NCBI RefSeq assembly: GCF_013409995.1
Contig: NZ_JACCBX010000001.1
Coordinates: forward strand, 556,932-620,931
Direction of reading: 5' to 3'
DNA from: Neobacillus driksii
GTDB lineage: Bacteria > Bacillota > Bacilli > Bacillales > Cytobacillaceae
Length of the DNA stretch: 64,000 nt
A program made the position numbers and the translations under genes. Positions 53,964-62,459 of this stretch are shown one piece after another (position 1 is the first letter of the stretch; each line of letters opens with the position of its first letter). The notes under the pieces were generated by a model. It was not told the origin of the DNA. It saw nothing but the letters and a program-made list of their open reading frames with translations, and searched no databases.

Positions 53964-53987
53964 GTATAATATTTAGACTTTTTATAA

Positions 53988-54016
53988 AATTTACTACATA
54001 TTAGTGGTTGTGTCAA
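53988..54016 (-). promoter_or_regulatory. Promoter of the met operon
   Basis: On the minus strand, TTGACA (54016-54011), 17-nt spacer, TAAATT. Transcription would start about 15 nt before the riboswitch. Confidence 0.6.
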
Positions 54017-54100
54017 TTCATTTTTGTTGTTACTTTAAATCGTTAAAACCTAGTAGAATAAAATTCTTTTAATATAAAGATAATATTCATTAAAAAATAG

Positions 54101-54129
54101 TTGACACTTAAAATGGGAGGATTTATTAT
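54101..54129 (+). promoter_or_regulatory. Sigma-A promoter of the lasso-peptide cluster
   Basis: TTGACA, 17-nt spacer, TATTAT. It gives a leader of about 220 nt before the cyclase gene. No riboswitch or clear operator was found in that leader. Confidence 0.7.
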
Positions 54130-54357
54130 AGGGATATCAGGTTGTTCTGTATTGAGAACTACAGAGGGTCAAAATAAAGAATTTATCAACAATAAATAAA
54201 CAATATTGATAGATTTGCACTATTTAGGATTACTTTTTGGAATCCCTGTATTAACTATGCCTTTGTTGTTCACTTTAAAGAACTAGACGTTTGCAATAAA
54301 TGCTAAGTTTAATGTGTTTAAAGATAAACAGTAAGGTAGACGCAGTAGGAGGAAAAG

Positions 54358-56295
54358 ATGAGCGCTATTGCTGGTATATATCATTTAAACGATGAACCTA
54401 TTAATCTCGAACACGGCAGAAGAATGATGAAGGATTTAGAAAAATATCCAGCCGATGATGTTCAAATATGGCATAGTGAAAAAGTCTTTCTTGGCTGCCA
54501 TGCCCAATGGATTACACCAGAATCTATAGGTGAAAAACTTCCTTATTATGATCAGGAGCGGAAGTTAGCGATTACAGCTGACGCGATTATTGATAATCGT
54601 GATGAATTATTTGAGAGATTACAGGTTGATAAAAGGAAAAGAAAAGAAATCACTGATAGTGAATTAATCTTGCTCTCTTATCATAAATGGGGAGAGGACT
54701 CTCCGAACTATCTTATTGGTGATTTTGCCTTTATGGTTTGGGATGAGAGTGAACAAAAACTTTTTGGTGCTAGGGACTTTTCTGGTGCTAGAACATTATA
54801 CTATCACAGCAATGGAAAGCGGTTTGCCTTTTGTACAGTCTTAAACCCTCTGCTTAATTTACCCAATATGAAAAAAGAACTGAATGAGCAATGGCTTGCT
54901 GAATTTCTAGCAATTACTGCACCGGTGGATACCGTTGATGTATCTATAACGCCGTATAAGAATCTTGAACAAGTACCGCCATCGCATAGTATTTCGATTT
55001 ACAGAGGAAAGATCAGGCTGAAACGATATTGTACTTTATCTGTTAACAATCAGTTGAAACTAAAATCAAATGAAGAGTATGTTGAAGCCTTTCAAGACGT
55101 CTTCCAAGAGGCTGTAAGATCATGTTTACGTACTCACCGTGGTGTTGGATCTCAATTGAGCGGTGGTCTAGATTCAGGTTCTGTAGTTAGTTTTGCCGTG
55201 AAATCCTTGAAAGCGGAAAAACAACTACATACATTTAGTTATATTCCTCCTAGTGATTTTATTGATTACACACCTAAATATTTGATGCCTGATGAGAGTC
55301 CTTTTATTCAATTAACCGCAAAACACGTTGGTGGAATTAAAGAACACTATTTGGATTTTGAAGGAAGAAACTCTTATTCTGATATTGATGATTATCTAAA
55401 CATCCTTGAAATGCCATACAAATTCTTCCACAATTCCTTTTGGCAGGAGGGGATTTTTCAGAACGCCATAAAAGAAGGAATAGGAGTATTGTTGTCCGGT
55501 TATAGGGGGAACCTTGGAATTTCATGGGGACCAGCCATGGATTATTATGCAATTTTATTAAAGAAAATGAAATGGATCCGGCTAATTAATGAATTGCAAC
55601 AATTTAGTCAAATAGTGGGAGGACCAGGATTAAGAAGGATTCCAATTGTTGCAAGAAAAGCATTTCCCATAATTGAGCGCATTTTTCCTGTAGGTGGAAC
55701 TCATACAGAGCCTACAATAATAAATCCTGAATTTGCAAAGAAGACTAATGTATATAGAAAACTGAAAAACTATGGAATTGATGAAACAGGATGGTTTTCA
55801 ACACCGAATGTTTTTGAACAAAGGAAGAGACATTTCCAGGATGTTTTTCATTGGAATGCAACGAATACACTATTAACAAAATTGTCACTGAGATATTCGT
55901 TACAGCAAAGGGATCCTACAAATGATTTGCGAGTTATACGTTTTTGTTTATCTGTTCCAGAAGAACAATATGTCCAGAATGGATTGGATAGAGCACTTGT
56001 TAGAAGGTCTACAGAGAACTTCTTGCCTGATACAGTGAGATTAAACCAACGTATTCGTGGAGTTCAAGCTGCTGATTGGGTTCACAGGATGGTACCCTAT
56101 TGGAAAGCATTTATTGAAGAGGTACGTCAACTTAGTGAAAATCAAACGCTATTGGAATATGTAGATAATAAAGTAATCAAGGATGGCTTATCAAAAATTG
56201 AAAGCGGGGCACAGCCTGACAAAGCCGACGATCCTCATTATAGAATTTTAATGCATAGTGTAATTCTTAATCGATTCCTTAATAGTTTTCATTGA
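54358..56295 (+). CDS. Lasso-peptide macrolactam synthetase (asparagine-synthetase-like, C protein)
   Basis: Protein of 645 residues in the asparagine synthetase B family. The N-terminal amidotransferase-like domain begins M-S-A-I-A-G and lacks the nucleophile Cys2 of true glutamine-using enzymes, as usual for lasso cyclases. The ATP-binding PP-loop S-G-G-L-D-S is near residues 268-273. It would adenylate the acceptor Asp/Glu side chain and close the ring on the core N-terminus. AGGAGGAAAAG precedes the ATG. It is the first gene of the cluster, before the precursor; in many relatives the precursor comes first. Confidence 0.9.
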   Translation: MSAIAGIYHLNDEPINLEHGRRMMKDLEKYPADDVQIWHSEKVFLGCHAQWITPESIGEKLPYYDQERKLAITADAIIDNRDELFERLQVDKRKRKEITDSELILLSYHKWGEDSPNYLIGDFAFMVWDESEQKLFGARDFSGARTLYYHSNGKRFAFCTVLNPLLNLPNMKKELNEQWLAEFLAITAPVDTVDVSITPYKNLEQVPPSHSISIYRGKIRLKRYCTLSVNNQLKLKSNEEYVEAFQDVFQEAVRSCLRTHRGVGSQLSGGLDSGSVVSFAVKSLKAEKQLHTFSYIPPSDFIDYTPKYLMPDESPFIQLTAKHVGGIKEHYLDFEGRNSYSDIDDYLNILEMPYKFFHNSFWQEGIFQNAIKEGIGVLLSGYRGNLGISWGPAMDYYAILLKKMKWIRLINELQQFSQIVGGPGLRRIPIVARKAFPIIERIFPVGGTHTEPTIINPEFAKKTNVYRKLKNYGIDETGWFSTPNVFEQRKRHFQDVFHWNATNTLLTKLSLRYSLQQRDPTNDLRVIRFCLSVPEEQYVQNGLDRALVRRSTENFLPDTVRLNQRIRGVQAADWVHRMVPYWKAFIEEVRQLSENQTLLEYVDNKVIKDGLSKIESGAQPDKADDPHYRILMHSVILNRFLNSFH

Positions 56296-56310
56296 AAGGA
56301 GGTGATAAAT

Positions 56311-56442
56311 ATGAAAAAAGAATGGCAAAAACCTGAATTAGAGGTACTTGAGGTAAACATGACAATGGCTTCTACAAACAATCATACTAAATTGGATGCC
56401 AACTATCCTGCCGGTACTCCTGATGGATACATTTGGAGTTAA
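56311..56442 (+). CDS. Lasso-peptide precursor (A)
   Basis: Precursor of 43 residues with a perfect AAAGGAGGTGAT ribosome site. The leader resembles paeninodin-type leaders: M-K-K-E-W-Q-K-P-E-L-E-V-L-E-V-N (Trp5 in place of the usual Tyr of the YxxP-like recognition motif, Pro8, Leu10, Leu13). Thr18 followed by Met19 fits the conserved Thr(-2), placing the core at Ala20-Ser43 (24 residues). The only acidic residues in the core are Asp29 and Asp38. Asp29 is core position 10, beyond the known 7-9-residue rings; if the core began at Ser21 it would be position 9. The C-terminal Ser43 is the expected kinase target. Confidence 0.85.
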   Translation: MKKEWQKPELEVLEVNMTMASTNNHTKLDANYPAGTPDGYIWS

Positions 56443-56530
56443 TTTTTTAAATCTAAGATGATTCATAATCTGCTTGGAATTCTTACATACGAAGCCATGT
56501 AGATTGCATTAATTTATAAGTTGCCTATGT

Positions 56531-56572
56531 AAAAGCCCTTATACAAGAAGTAGAGTATAAGGGCTTTTATAA
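56531..56572 (+). terminator. Hairpin between precursor and kinase genes
   Basis: AAAAGCCCTTATAC / GTATAAGGGCTTTT perfect 14-bp stem, loop of ten, followed by ATAATAAA, so the T-run is only four. Probably a partial terminator or 3'-end stabiliser that favours precursor mRNA over the later genes. Confidence 0.7.
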
Positions 56573-56598
56573 TAAATAACTAATATTGGAGTGGAAAA

Positions 56599-57528
56599 AT
56601 GTTAGAAGTTGGACAGCGATTAGCTTATAAAGCCTTTGGTTTAACCTTTTCAAGCCAAATTCATTTTCCAGAACTGGAAATTTTAGATGATACAAATTTA
56701 ATTCTAGATTTTGAGATAAAAATTGGGGATTTATCTAAGGTATATTTTGAGTTATCTAATGAACCAGATAAATTTGTGATTAAAGAGAATTTTGTCATTT
56801 TTCAAATTTCTAGTATAGCAACGTTTTCTATTTCAGGAGGAAATAAAATAACTGTTTCACCAATGGAAGGCTCAGACGAGGATCAGATTCGGCTACTTAT
56901 TCTTGGTACATGTATGAGTGCTTTATTAATGCAAAGGAAGATTCTTCCGCTACATGGAAGTGTGGTGGCCATTAACGGAAAAGCATATGCTTTCATAGGC
57001 AATTCTGGTGCTGGCAAATCCACACTTGCCTCAGCGTTTGTAAGTAAAGACTATAAAATCTTAAGCGACGATGTAATAGCTGTCTCTCTTTATGGGAAAG
57101 GATCAGTTCCATATGTCATCCCATCGTATCCACAACAAAAGCTATGGCAAGATAGTTTAAGTGAATTTGGAATGAACAAAAGTAATTATCGTTCAATATT
57201 TGGCAGAGAAAATAAGTATAGTATTCCAATTACATCAAATTTTTATTCGACGCCCCTACCATTGGCTGGTGTATTTGAACTTATCAAATCCGATTGTGAA
57301 GAAGTGGGGATACGAAGAATAGAAAAACTTGAAAGTTTTTCAACATTCTCTTCACATACATTTCGAAATTTTCTTATTCCTGGTTTAGGGCTAATGGACT
57401 GGCACTTTCGAACTATAACGGAAATCCTTAATAAAATTAAATTATATCAATTGCAACGTCCTGCCTTAGGAACTGATGTTCAACGATTAGTATCAATTAT
57501 ATTAAACACAATAAATAAAGGGGATTAA
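56599..57528 (+). CDS. HPr-kinase-like lasso-peptide tailoring kinase (K)
   Basis: Protein of 309 residues with a P-loop G-N-S-G-A-G-K-S-T at about 134-142 followed by D-D-V-I-A (Walker B-like) near 165, as in the C-terminal domain of HPr kinase/phosphorylase. In paeninodin-type clusters this enzyme phosphorylates the C-terminal Ser of the precursor. The precursor here ends in Ser. TGGAGTGG precedes the ATG. It is 3 nt upstream of the PqqD-like gene and so co-translated. Confidence 0.85.
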   Translation: MLEVGQRLAYKAFGLTFSSQIHFPELEILDDTNLILDFEIKIGDLSKVYFELSNEPDKFVIKENFVIFQISSIATFSISGGNKITVSPMEGSDEDQIRLLILGTCMSALLMQRKILPLHGSVVAINGKAYAFIGNSGAGKSTLASAFVSKDYKILSDDVIAVSLYGKGSVPYVIPSYPQQKLWQDSLSEFGMNKSNYRSIFGRENKYSIPITSNFYSTPLPLAGVFELIKSDCEEVGIRRIEKLESFSTFSSHTFRNFLIPGLGLMDWHFRTITEILNKIKLYQLQRPALGTDVQRLVSIILNTINKGD

Positions 57529-57531
57529 ATA

Positions 57532-57831
57532 ATGATTAAAAATATAAATATCTCATTAAATCAATTTGTTGCTCAAGTAGAAGGAAATATTGTTAGTAAT
57601 ATGGGAAATGAGAAAGTAATGTTAAGTGTAAAAAATGGAAAGTACTATAATCTTGGAGAAATAGGTGGAGTGATTTGGGATTTAATTGAAAAAAGAACTG
57701 AAGTAAATGAATTAGTCAGTACGTTACTTACAATATATGATGTTGAGATGTCTGTTTGTGTAGATCATGTTATATCATTCTTAGAACCTTTATTAGAGGA
57801 AGGTTTAATTGAATTATCAGATAAACTTTAA
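57532..57831 (+). CDS. PqqD-like leader-recognition protein (B1)
   Basis: PqqD-family protein of 99 residues (RiPP recognition element). It has K-N-G-K-Y-Y-N-L-G-E-I-G-G-V-I-W-D-L-I near residues 40-58, the beta-strand/helix pattern of RRE domains. It binds the leader and brings it to the B2 protease. It lies 3 nt after K and 32 nt before B2. Confidence 0.9.
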   Translation: MIKNINISLNQFVAQVEGNIVSNMGNEKVMLSVKNGKYYNLGEIGGVIWDLIEKRTEVNELVSTLLTIYDVEMSVCVDHVISFLEPLLEEGLIELSDKL

Positions 57832-57863
57832 ATGTGTAACTCATATACAAAAGGTATTTACAA

Positions 57864-58322
57864 ATGAAACTTTTAAAAAGGATAAAGTCTTTTTTATTTA
57901 TTAACAATACAACTAAACTGTTGTTTCTTGAAGCGTATTTATTTTTAGCTTGGGCACGTTTCATTAAAAGTAAGAAATTTTCAAAGGTAGCTTCCTTTTT
58001 AGGTACCCAAATGGGTGAAACAACGTTAAGTCTAGATAAAGCAAATTACAAAGTACTAAGGGATATATCGCAGTCAGTTCATATTATGAGTAAATATACA
58101 TTTTGGGAAAGTATGTGTCTTGTTAGGGCCATTGCAGCAATGAAGATGTTAGAAAGACGTAATATTGAAAGTACAATTTACCTGGGTACTGCAAAAGATG
58201 AAGCCGGAAAACTAATAGCACATGCATGGACTCGTAGCGGTCCATTCTATATAACTGGAGCTGAAGAAATGGACCGTTTTGTTATTGTCAGCAAATTTGC
58301 CAAAAGGATTGAGAGAAAATAG
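57864..58322 (+). CDS. Lasso-peptide leader peptidase, transglutaminase-like (B2)
   Basis: Cysteine protease of 152 residues with the transglutaminase-core fold. Catalytic Cys85 is in S-M-C-L-V-R-A and His120 in A-H-A-W. A basic N-terminal helix (M-K-L-L-K-R-I-K) precedes it. It removes the leader so that the ring can close on the new N-terminus. The exact cut site determines the ring size question for this precursor. AAAAGGT precedes the ATG. Confidence 0.9.
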   Translation: MKLLKRIKSFLFINNTTKLLFLEAYLFLAWARFIKSKKFSKVASFLGTQMGETTLSLDKANYKVLRDISQSVHIMSKYTFWESMCLVRAIAAMKMLERRNIESTIYLGTAKDEAGKLIAHAWTRSGPFYITGAEEMDRFVIVSKFAKRIERK

Positions 58323-58371
58323 TTCGATATTTTGAAAAACAAATGCCCTCAATTTCTTAGGAGGATTCGAA

Positions 58372-60171
58372 ATGAAGTATATTTTATATTTTGCAAAAAG
58401 TATTCAGTCCTTTGCTGGAAAAATACTTTATATTAATCTAATAGGGATGGTTTTTATAAGTTTATTTGAGGGTATAGGAATCTTTTTGTTGATTCCATTG
58501 ATTAATCTTACTGGAATACTTGGATTAAACACTGAATCAAACCCTACTCTATCTTGGATAACTTCGTTGTTTAATAATTTACCTAAAACCCTTAGTTTGT
58601 CAATTATTTTAGGAATCTATATCTTAATAATATTTGCGCAAAGCTATTTTCAGAGAAAGCAAACAATCTTAAATGTTAAAATCCAACAAGGCTTTATTCG
58701 TCATTTAAGGGAAAAGATGTATAAAGAATTATTACAAGCAAACTGGGCGTTTTTTTTAAATAAAAGGAAGTCAGACATCATTAATTTAATGACAACCGAA
58801 ATTACACGTGTTGGTTCTGGGACTAACATGTTCTTACAGTTTATAACTTCTTTAATTTATACCTTTATACAGATAGGGTTTGCGTTTTGGTTGTCTGCTA
58901 AAATGACCATACTTGTTTTATTTTTTGGCATAGCGATTATTTTCCTTTCCCGAAAATTTATAAAAAAGTCAAACAATTTAGGAATTGAGACATATGAACT
59001 CCAAGAGATGTTTCTAGCAGGAATTACAGACCATTTTAATGGTATTAAAGACATAAAAAGCAACATGCTTGAAGATTCTCACATAAGATGGTTTCAGTCT
59101 ATAGGGATGAAAATGGAGAGAAATGTTATTAAATTGGTTAGTTTAAATACGATTTCTCAGTTTACATACAAGATTGTTTCTGCATTTTTAATTGCCTTCT
59201 TTTTGTTTTTTTCAATAAAAATGTTAGAAGCACAACCAGCTCAGTTAATCTTAGTCATTATGATCTTTTCAAGATTATGGCCGAGGTTTAGTGGAATTCA
59301 AACTAATCTAGAACAATTGGGAGCTGTTATCCCAGTTTTTAAAGCATTATTGGATATGCAGAAAGAATGTAATGCTGCGAAGGAATTAAACGAAGGAGAT
59401 CTTCATAAGGTAATGCCGATTAGTATACAGCAGGGGATTGAGTGTAGCAATGTCTATTTTAGATATAATTCTAATGATCCTACATATGCATTACAAAATA
59501 TTAAATTGTATATCCCTTCAAATAATATGACTGCAATATGTGGCCGCTCTGGTGCAGGAAAAAGTACCTTAATAGATTTGATAATGGGACTTAACAAACC
59601 TGAAACAGGTGAGGTTTTAATTGATGGAAGAATCCTATCAAGGGAAAATTTACTTCAATTAAGACGTTCAATTAGTTATGTACCACAAGACCCCTTCCTT
59701 TTTAATGCAACTGTTAGGGAAAACTTATTAATGATGAATCCGAATGCTAACGAGGACCAAATATGGGAGGCACTAGAATTTTCCTCTGCTGCGGAGTTTG
59801 TAAGTAAACTTCCCAATGGATTGGATACATTTATAGGTGATAGAGGAATACGGCTTTCAGGTGGTGAACGCCAGAGGCTTGTTTTAGCGAGAGCGATTTT
59901 ACGTAAACCAACAATCCTTATATTGGATGAAGCTACTAGTGCATTAGATACTGAGAATGAAGCTAAAATTCAAGAAGCCCTTGAAGGTTTAAAAGGTCAA
60001 ATGACCATTATAGTGATAGCTCATCGACTATCCACAATAAAAAATGCTGATCAAGTAGTAGTGTTAGATAATGGGAAAATCGTTCAAATGGGTGGATTCG
60101 CCCAATTAGCTCTAGATAAAAAGAATGTATTTAGTAAATTGTTAAAGAAACAACTAAATGCAATCATGTAA
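58372..60171 (+). CDS. Lasso-peptide ABC exporter (D)
   Basis: Fused permease-ATPase of 599 residues: six transmembrane helices in residues 15-320, and an ATPase with Walker A G-R-S-G-A-G-K-S-T near 391, signature L-S-G-G-E-R-Q-R near 495 and Walker B I-L-I-L-D-E-A-T-S near 517. No peptidase C39 domain, as expected when a separate B2 protease exists. It exports the mature product and usually also gives self-immunity. TAGGAGGAT precedes the ATG. Confidence 0.9.
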   Translation: MKYILYFAKSIQSFAGKILYINLIGMVFISLFEGIGIFLLIPLINLTGILGLNTESNPTLSWITSLFNNLPKTLSLSIILGIYILIIFAQSYFQRKQTILNVKIQQGFIRHLREKMYKELLQANWAFFLNKRKSDIINLMTTEITRVGSGTNMFLQFITSLIYTFIQIGFAFWLSAKMTILVLFFGIAIIFLSRKFIKKSNNLGIETYELQEMFLAGITDHFNGIKDIKSNMLEDSHIRWFQSIGMKMERNVIKLVSLNTISQFTYKIVSAFLIAFFLFFSIKMLEAQPAQLILVIMIFSRLWPRFSGIQTNLEQLGAVIPVFKALLDMQKECNAAKELNEGDLHKVMPISIQQGIECSNVYFRYNSNDPTYALQNIKLYIPSNNMTAICGRSGAGKSTLIDLIMGLNKPETGEVLIDGRILSRENLLQLRRSISYVPQDPFLFNATVRENLLMMNPNANEDQIWEALEFSSAAEFVSKLPNGLDTFIGDRGIRLSGGERQRLVLARAILRKPTILILDEATSALDTENEAKIQEALEGLKGQMTIIVIAHRLSTIKNADQVVVLDNGKIVQMGGFAQLALDKKNVFSKLLKKQLNAIM

Positions 60172-60316
60172 TTTATGTTAAGTAGTTTAAATATACCAAA
60201 GTGTTTTGTTAAAAAATACTTTGCATTGCTCTTCATTACTAAGAACAAATAGTATTTTTTGGTTGTGAATTATAAATAAAATTAAAACTTTTTCTAGGTT
60301 TTTGAAGGAGAAAAAC

Positions 60317-61507
60317 ATGGGAAATAAATATTGCCTTAATATCGACCAAATACCTATTGAGTTGAGGTTAATTCTTAAAATTATAGTAATAACTGATGAT
60401 AATAATTTAGTTGAAACCGTAAAGGAGTTCAAAGATATTAATTGGGAATACTTTTTAGAACTAGCCATGCATCATCGGATTTACCCGTTACTTTATAGGA
60501 AATTAAATGGAATAGACTATAATTTGATACCTTCGTATGTTTTGAATACCCTACAGGAAGCATTTAAAAGAAACACGTTTAAAATGCTTCAATTAAGTGG
60601 AGAAATAGAACACGTAAATAAAGTTTTTGAGGAAAATCAAATTCGAATGCTGGTTTTAAAAGGTCCCGTACTTTCAAAAGATTTATATGGGGATTTATCT
60701 CTTCGTACATGCGGTGATTTAGATTTACTTGTTTCAATAAATGATTTAGAAAAGGTTGATAATCTTCTTCTAATGCAAGGATACATCAAGGAAAAAAATA
60801 TTAATAAGGAGTTAAATGACTGGAAATGGAGAAAGCATCATATCGGCTATATTCATCCATTAAAAAAAATTATAATAGAAATCCATTGGAGATTAAATCC
60901 ATTCCCTGGAACAGGCCCAAAATTCGAAGATTTATGGTTCCGGAAAAGAAGAAGTGCATTATCAAGTAATCCGCTGTATTATCTCGGAATAGAGGATTTA
61001 TTTTTATTTCTTGTTTCACACGGTGCACGACATGGTTGGTTTAGAATAAGATGGTTGGTAGATATAAATCAAATTGTAAAACAAAAAATTGATTGGGACT
61101 TTTTACTTAAACTATTAAAAAAATATCAGTATCTACCTGTAGGTGGCCAGGCTGTCGTATTAGCTTCTGCTTTGTTAGATACTCCAATTAAAACAGAGAG
61201 CCGGATATTATTAAAAGGAAATCTATCAAAAAAGTTAGCACAGGCTGCCATTTTTTATTTAGAAAATACGGTAAATATTCATACAGAATCCATTCCTAAA
61301 GATGTATCAGACTATCATAAGAGGCATTTGTTTAGTATATTGACCAAAAGGCAGAAATGTTTATATATCTTAAGTTTCTTATATCCGTACCCGATTGATG
61401 TAGAAACACTACCTTTGTCAAAGCCTTTTAGAATACTGTATTTTCCTTTGCGTCCATTCCTATGGGCATGGAGAAAAACAAAGAAACATTCTTTGATCAA
61501 GATGTAA
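60317..61507 (+). CDS. Nucleotidyltransferase-fold protein (NTP_transf_5 type) of the lasso cluster
   Basis: Protein of 396 residues with the minimal nucleotidyltransferase motif: K-G-P near 115 and D-L-D at Asp134/Asp136 (C-G-D-L-D-L-L). Homologues accompany kinases in bacillar lasso clusters, for example PsmN of pseudomycoidin, linked to further modification of the phosphorylated C-terminus. AAGGAG precedes the ATG at 60317; the TTG at 60302 lies before it. A 145-nt gap with a small CAAAGT/ACTTTG hairpin separates it from the exporter, so expression may differ. Confidence 0.8.
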   Translation: MGNKYCLNIDQIPIELRLILKIIVITDDNNLVETVKEFKDINWEYFLELAMHHRIYPLLYRKLNGIDYNLIPSYVLNTLQEAFKRNTFKMLQLSGEIEHVNKVFEENQIRMLVLKGPVLSKDLYGDLSLRTCGDLDLLVSINDLEKVDNLLLMQGYIKEKNINKELNDWKWRKHHIGYIHPLKKIIIEIHWRLNPFPGTGPKFEDLWFRKRRSALSSNPLYYLGIEDLFLFLVSHGARHGWFRIRWLVDINQIVKQKIDWDFLLKLLKKYQYLPVGGQAVVLASALLDTPIKTESRILLKGNLSKKLAQAAIFYLENTVNIHTESIPKDVSDYHKRHLFSILTKRQKCLYILSFLYPYPIDVETLPLSKPFRILYFPLRPFLWAWRKTKKHSLIKM

Positions 61508-61589
61508 TACATTAAAATTTATAAAGAGCCACACCTTTGACCTGTTATCAAATTATTTTTCTTTAATGAAGAAATTTTTAAAATTTGTG

Positions 61590-61618
61590 TTGACTTGTTC
61601 TTTATATAGAACTAAAAT
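61590..61618 (+). promoter_or_regulatory. eps-type promoter with SinR-like operator in its spacer
   Basis: TTGACT, 17-nt spacer, TAAAAT. The spacer contains GTTCTTTATATAGAAC (61597-61612), two inverted copies of the SinR half-site GTTCTYT/AGAAC. A repressor bound here would block polymerase directly. Confidence 0.75.
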
Positions 61619-61680
61619 TAGAAATAACTTCATTATATAATCTTATTTTTAAAGGTAATGGGAAAATTTTTTTGTCTTGT

Positions 61681-61700
61681 ATGTTCTTTATTTAGAACAT
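61681..61700. promoter_or_regulatory. Second SinR-like palindrome in the eps leader
   Basis: ATGTTCTTTATTTAGAACAT, two inverted GTTCT/AGAAC half-sites, centred 86 bp downstream of the first site and 54 bp before epsA. Confidence 0.65.
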
Positions 61701-61744
61701 GCAAAAAAATAATAAAATTAAAGACAGAATAAAAAGGTGGTTCC

Positions 61745-62449
61745 ATGAATATCAAAGAAAATCAGAGCATTCCAGAACTGAAAAAGGAAATAAATATCAA
61801 AGAACAATTCACAATAATAAAAAAGCGTATATGGGTTTTATTAACCATAACACTAATAACAACTTCAATTGGAATAATAAAAAGTGTGTTTTTTACGACT
61901 CCCATCTACCAATCATCTACAAGAGTTATTATCAGTGCAGATGCAGAAATGATGAAGACTCTTATTGTTCTAATTAAAGATACAGCTGTTCTGGAAAAGG
62001 TAGTTAGTGAATTGGAGATTGATAAACCACCAGAAATGTTAGCTCAACAAATAAGTGTCAGTAGTATCGATGGATCACAGGTGGTCAATATTAGTGTATT
62101 AGATAGTGATCCAGAAAAAGCAGCAGAAATTGCCAATACAACAGCAAAAGTATATAAAAATGAATTGCCAAATATAATTGGATTTAAACAAGTCAAGTTA
62201 TTGAAATCCGCAAAAGCCAATCCCTATCCTATAAACTCTGACAAAAGTCGAACAATAATCATTTTTATAATTATTGGTATAACTCTTGGGATTGGAATGA
62301 TTTATTTTCTATATATGTTAGATGATTCAATTGGCTCGAATGAAGACATTGAAAAAATATTAGGTTTTCCAGTTTTAGGTACAGTACCTAAAATGAATAA
62401 AAGGAATATTAGACAAATTAATAATAAAATTAATGATTTAGAAATATGA
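61745..62449 (+). CDS. epsA: Wzz/CapA-type polysaccharide chain-length and kinase-activator protein
   Basis: Protein of 234 residues: a cytosolic N-terminus, transmembrane helix one (about 28-50), extracellular Wzz domain, transmembrane helix two (about 178-200), and a cytosolic tail (E-K-I-L-G-F-P-V-L-G-T-V-P) that in relatives activates the BY-kinase. The Pro-rich segment before helix two (A-N-P-Y-P-I-N) is typical. AAGGTGG precedes the ATG. It is the first gene of an eps-like operon; the kinase follows with its ribosome site overlapping this stop. Confidence 0.85.
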   Translation: MNIKENQSIPELKKEINIKEQFTIIKKRIWVLLTITLITTSIGIIKSVFFTTPIYQSSTRVIISADAEMMKTLIVLIKDTAVLEKVVSELEIDKPPEMLAQQISVSSIDGSQVVNISVLDSDPEKAAEIANTTAKVYKNELPNIIGFKQVKLLKSAKANPYPINSDKSRTIIIFIIIGITLGIGMIYFLYMLDDSIGSNEDIEKILGFPVLGTVPKMNKRNIRQINNKINDLEI

Positions 62450-62459
62450 GGTGAAACGA

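Noticed and set aside
54113..54199. Small ORF beginning M-G-G-F-I-I before the lasso cyclase, considered as a second precursor
   Set aside because: Its first codons overlap the -35/-10 spacer of the promoter at 54101-54129 and there is no ribosome site or lasso leader motif.
61699..61977. Asn-rich ORF overlapping the epsA start
   Set aside because: It is a shifted frame of epsA with no ribosome site of its own and AT-rich noise composition.
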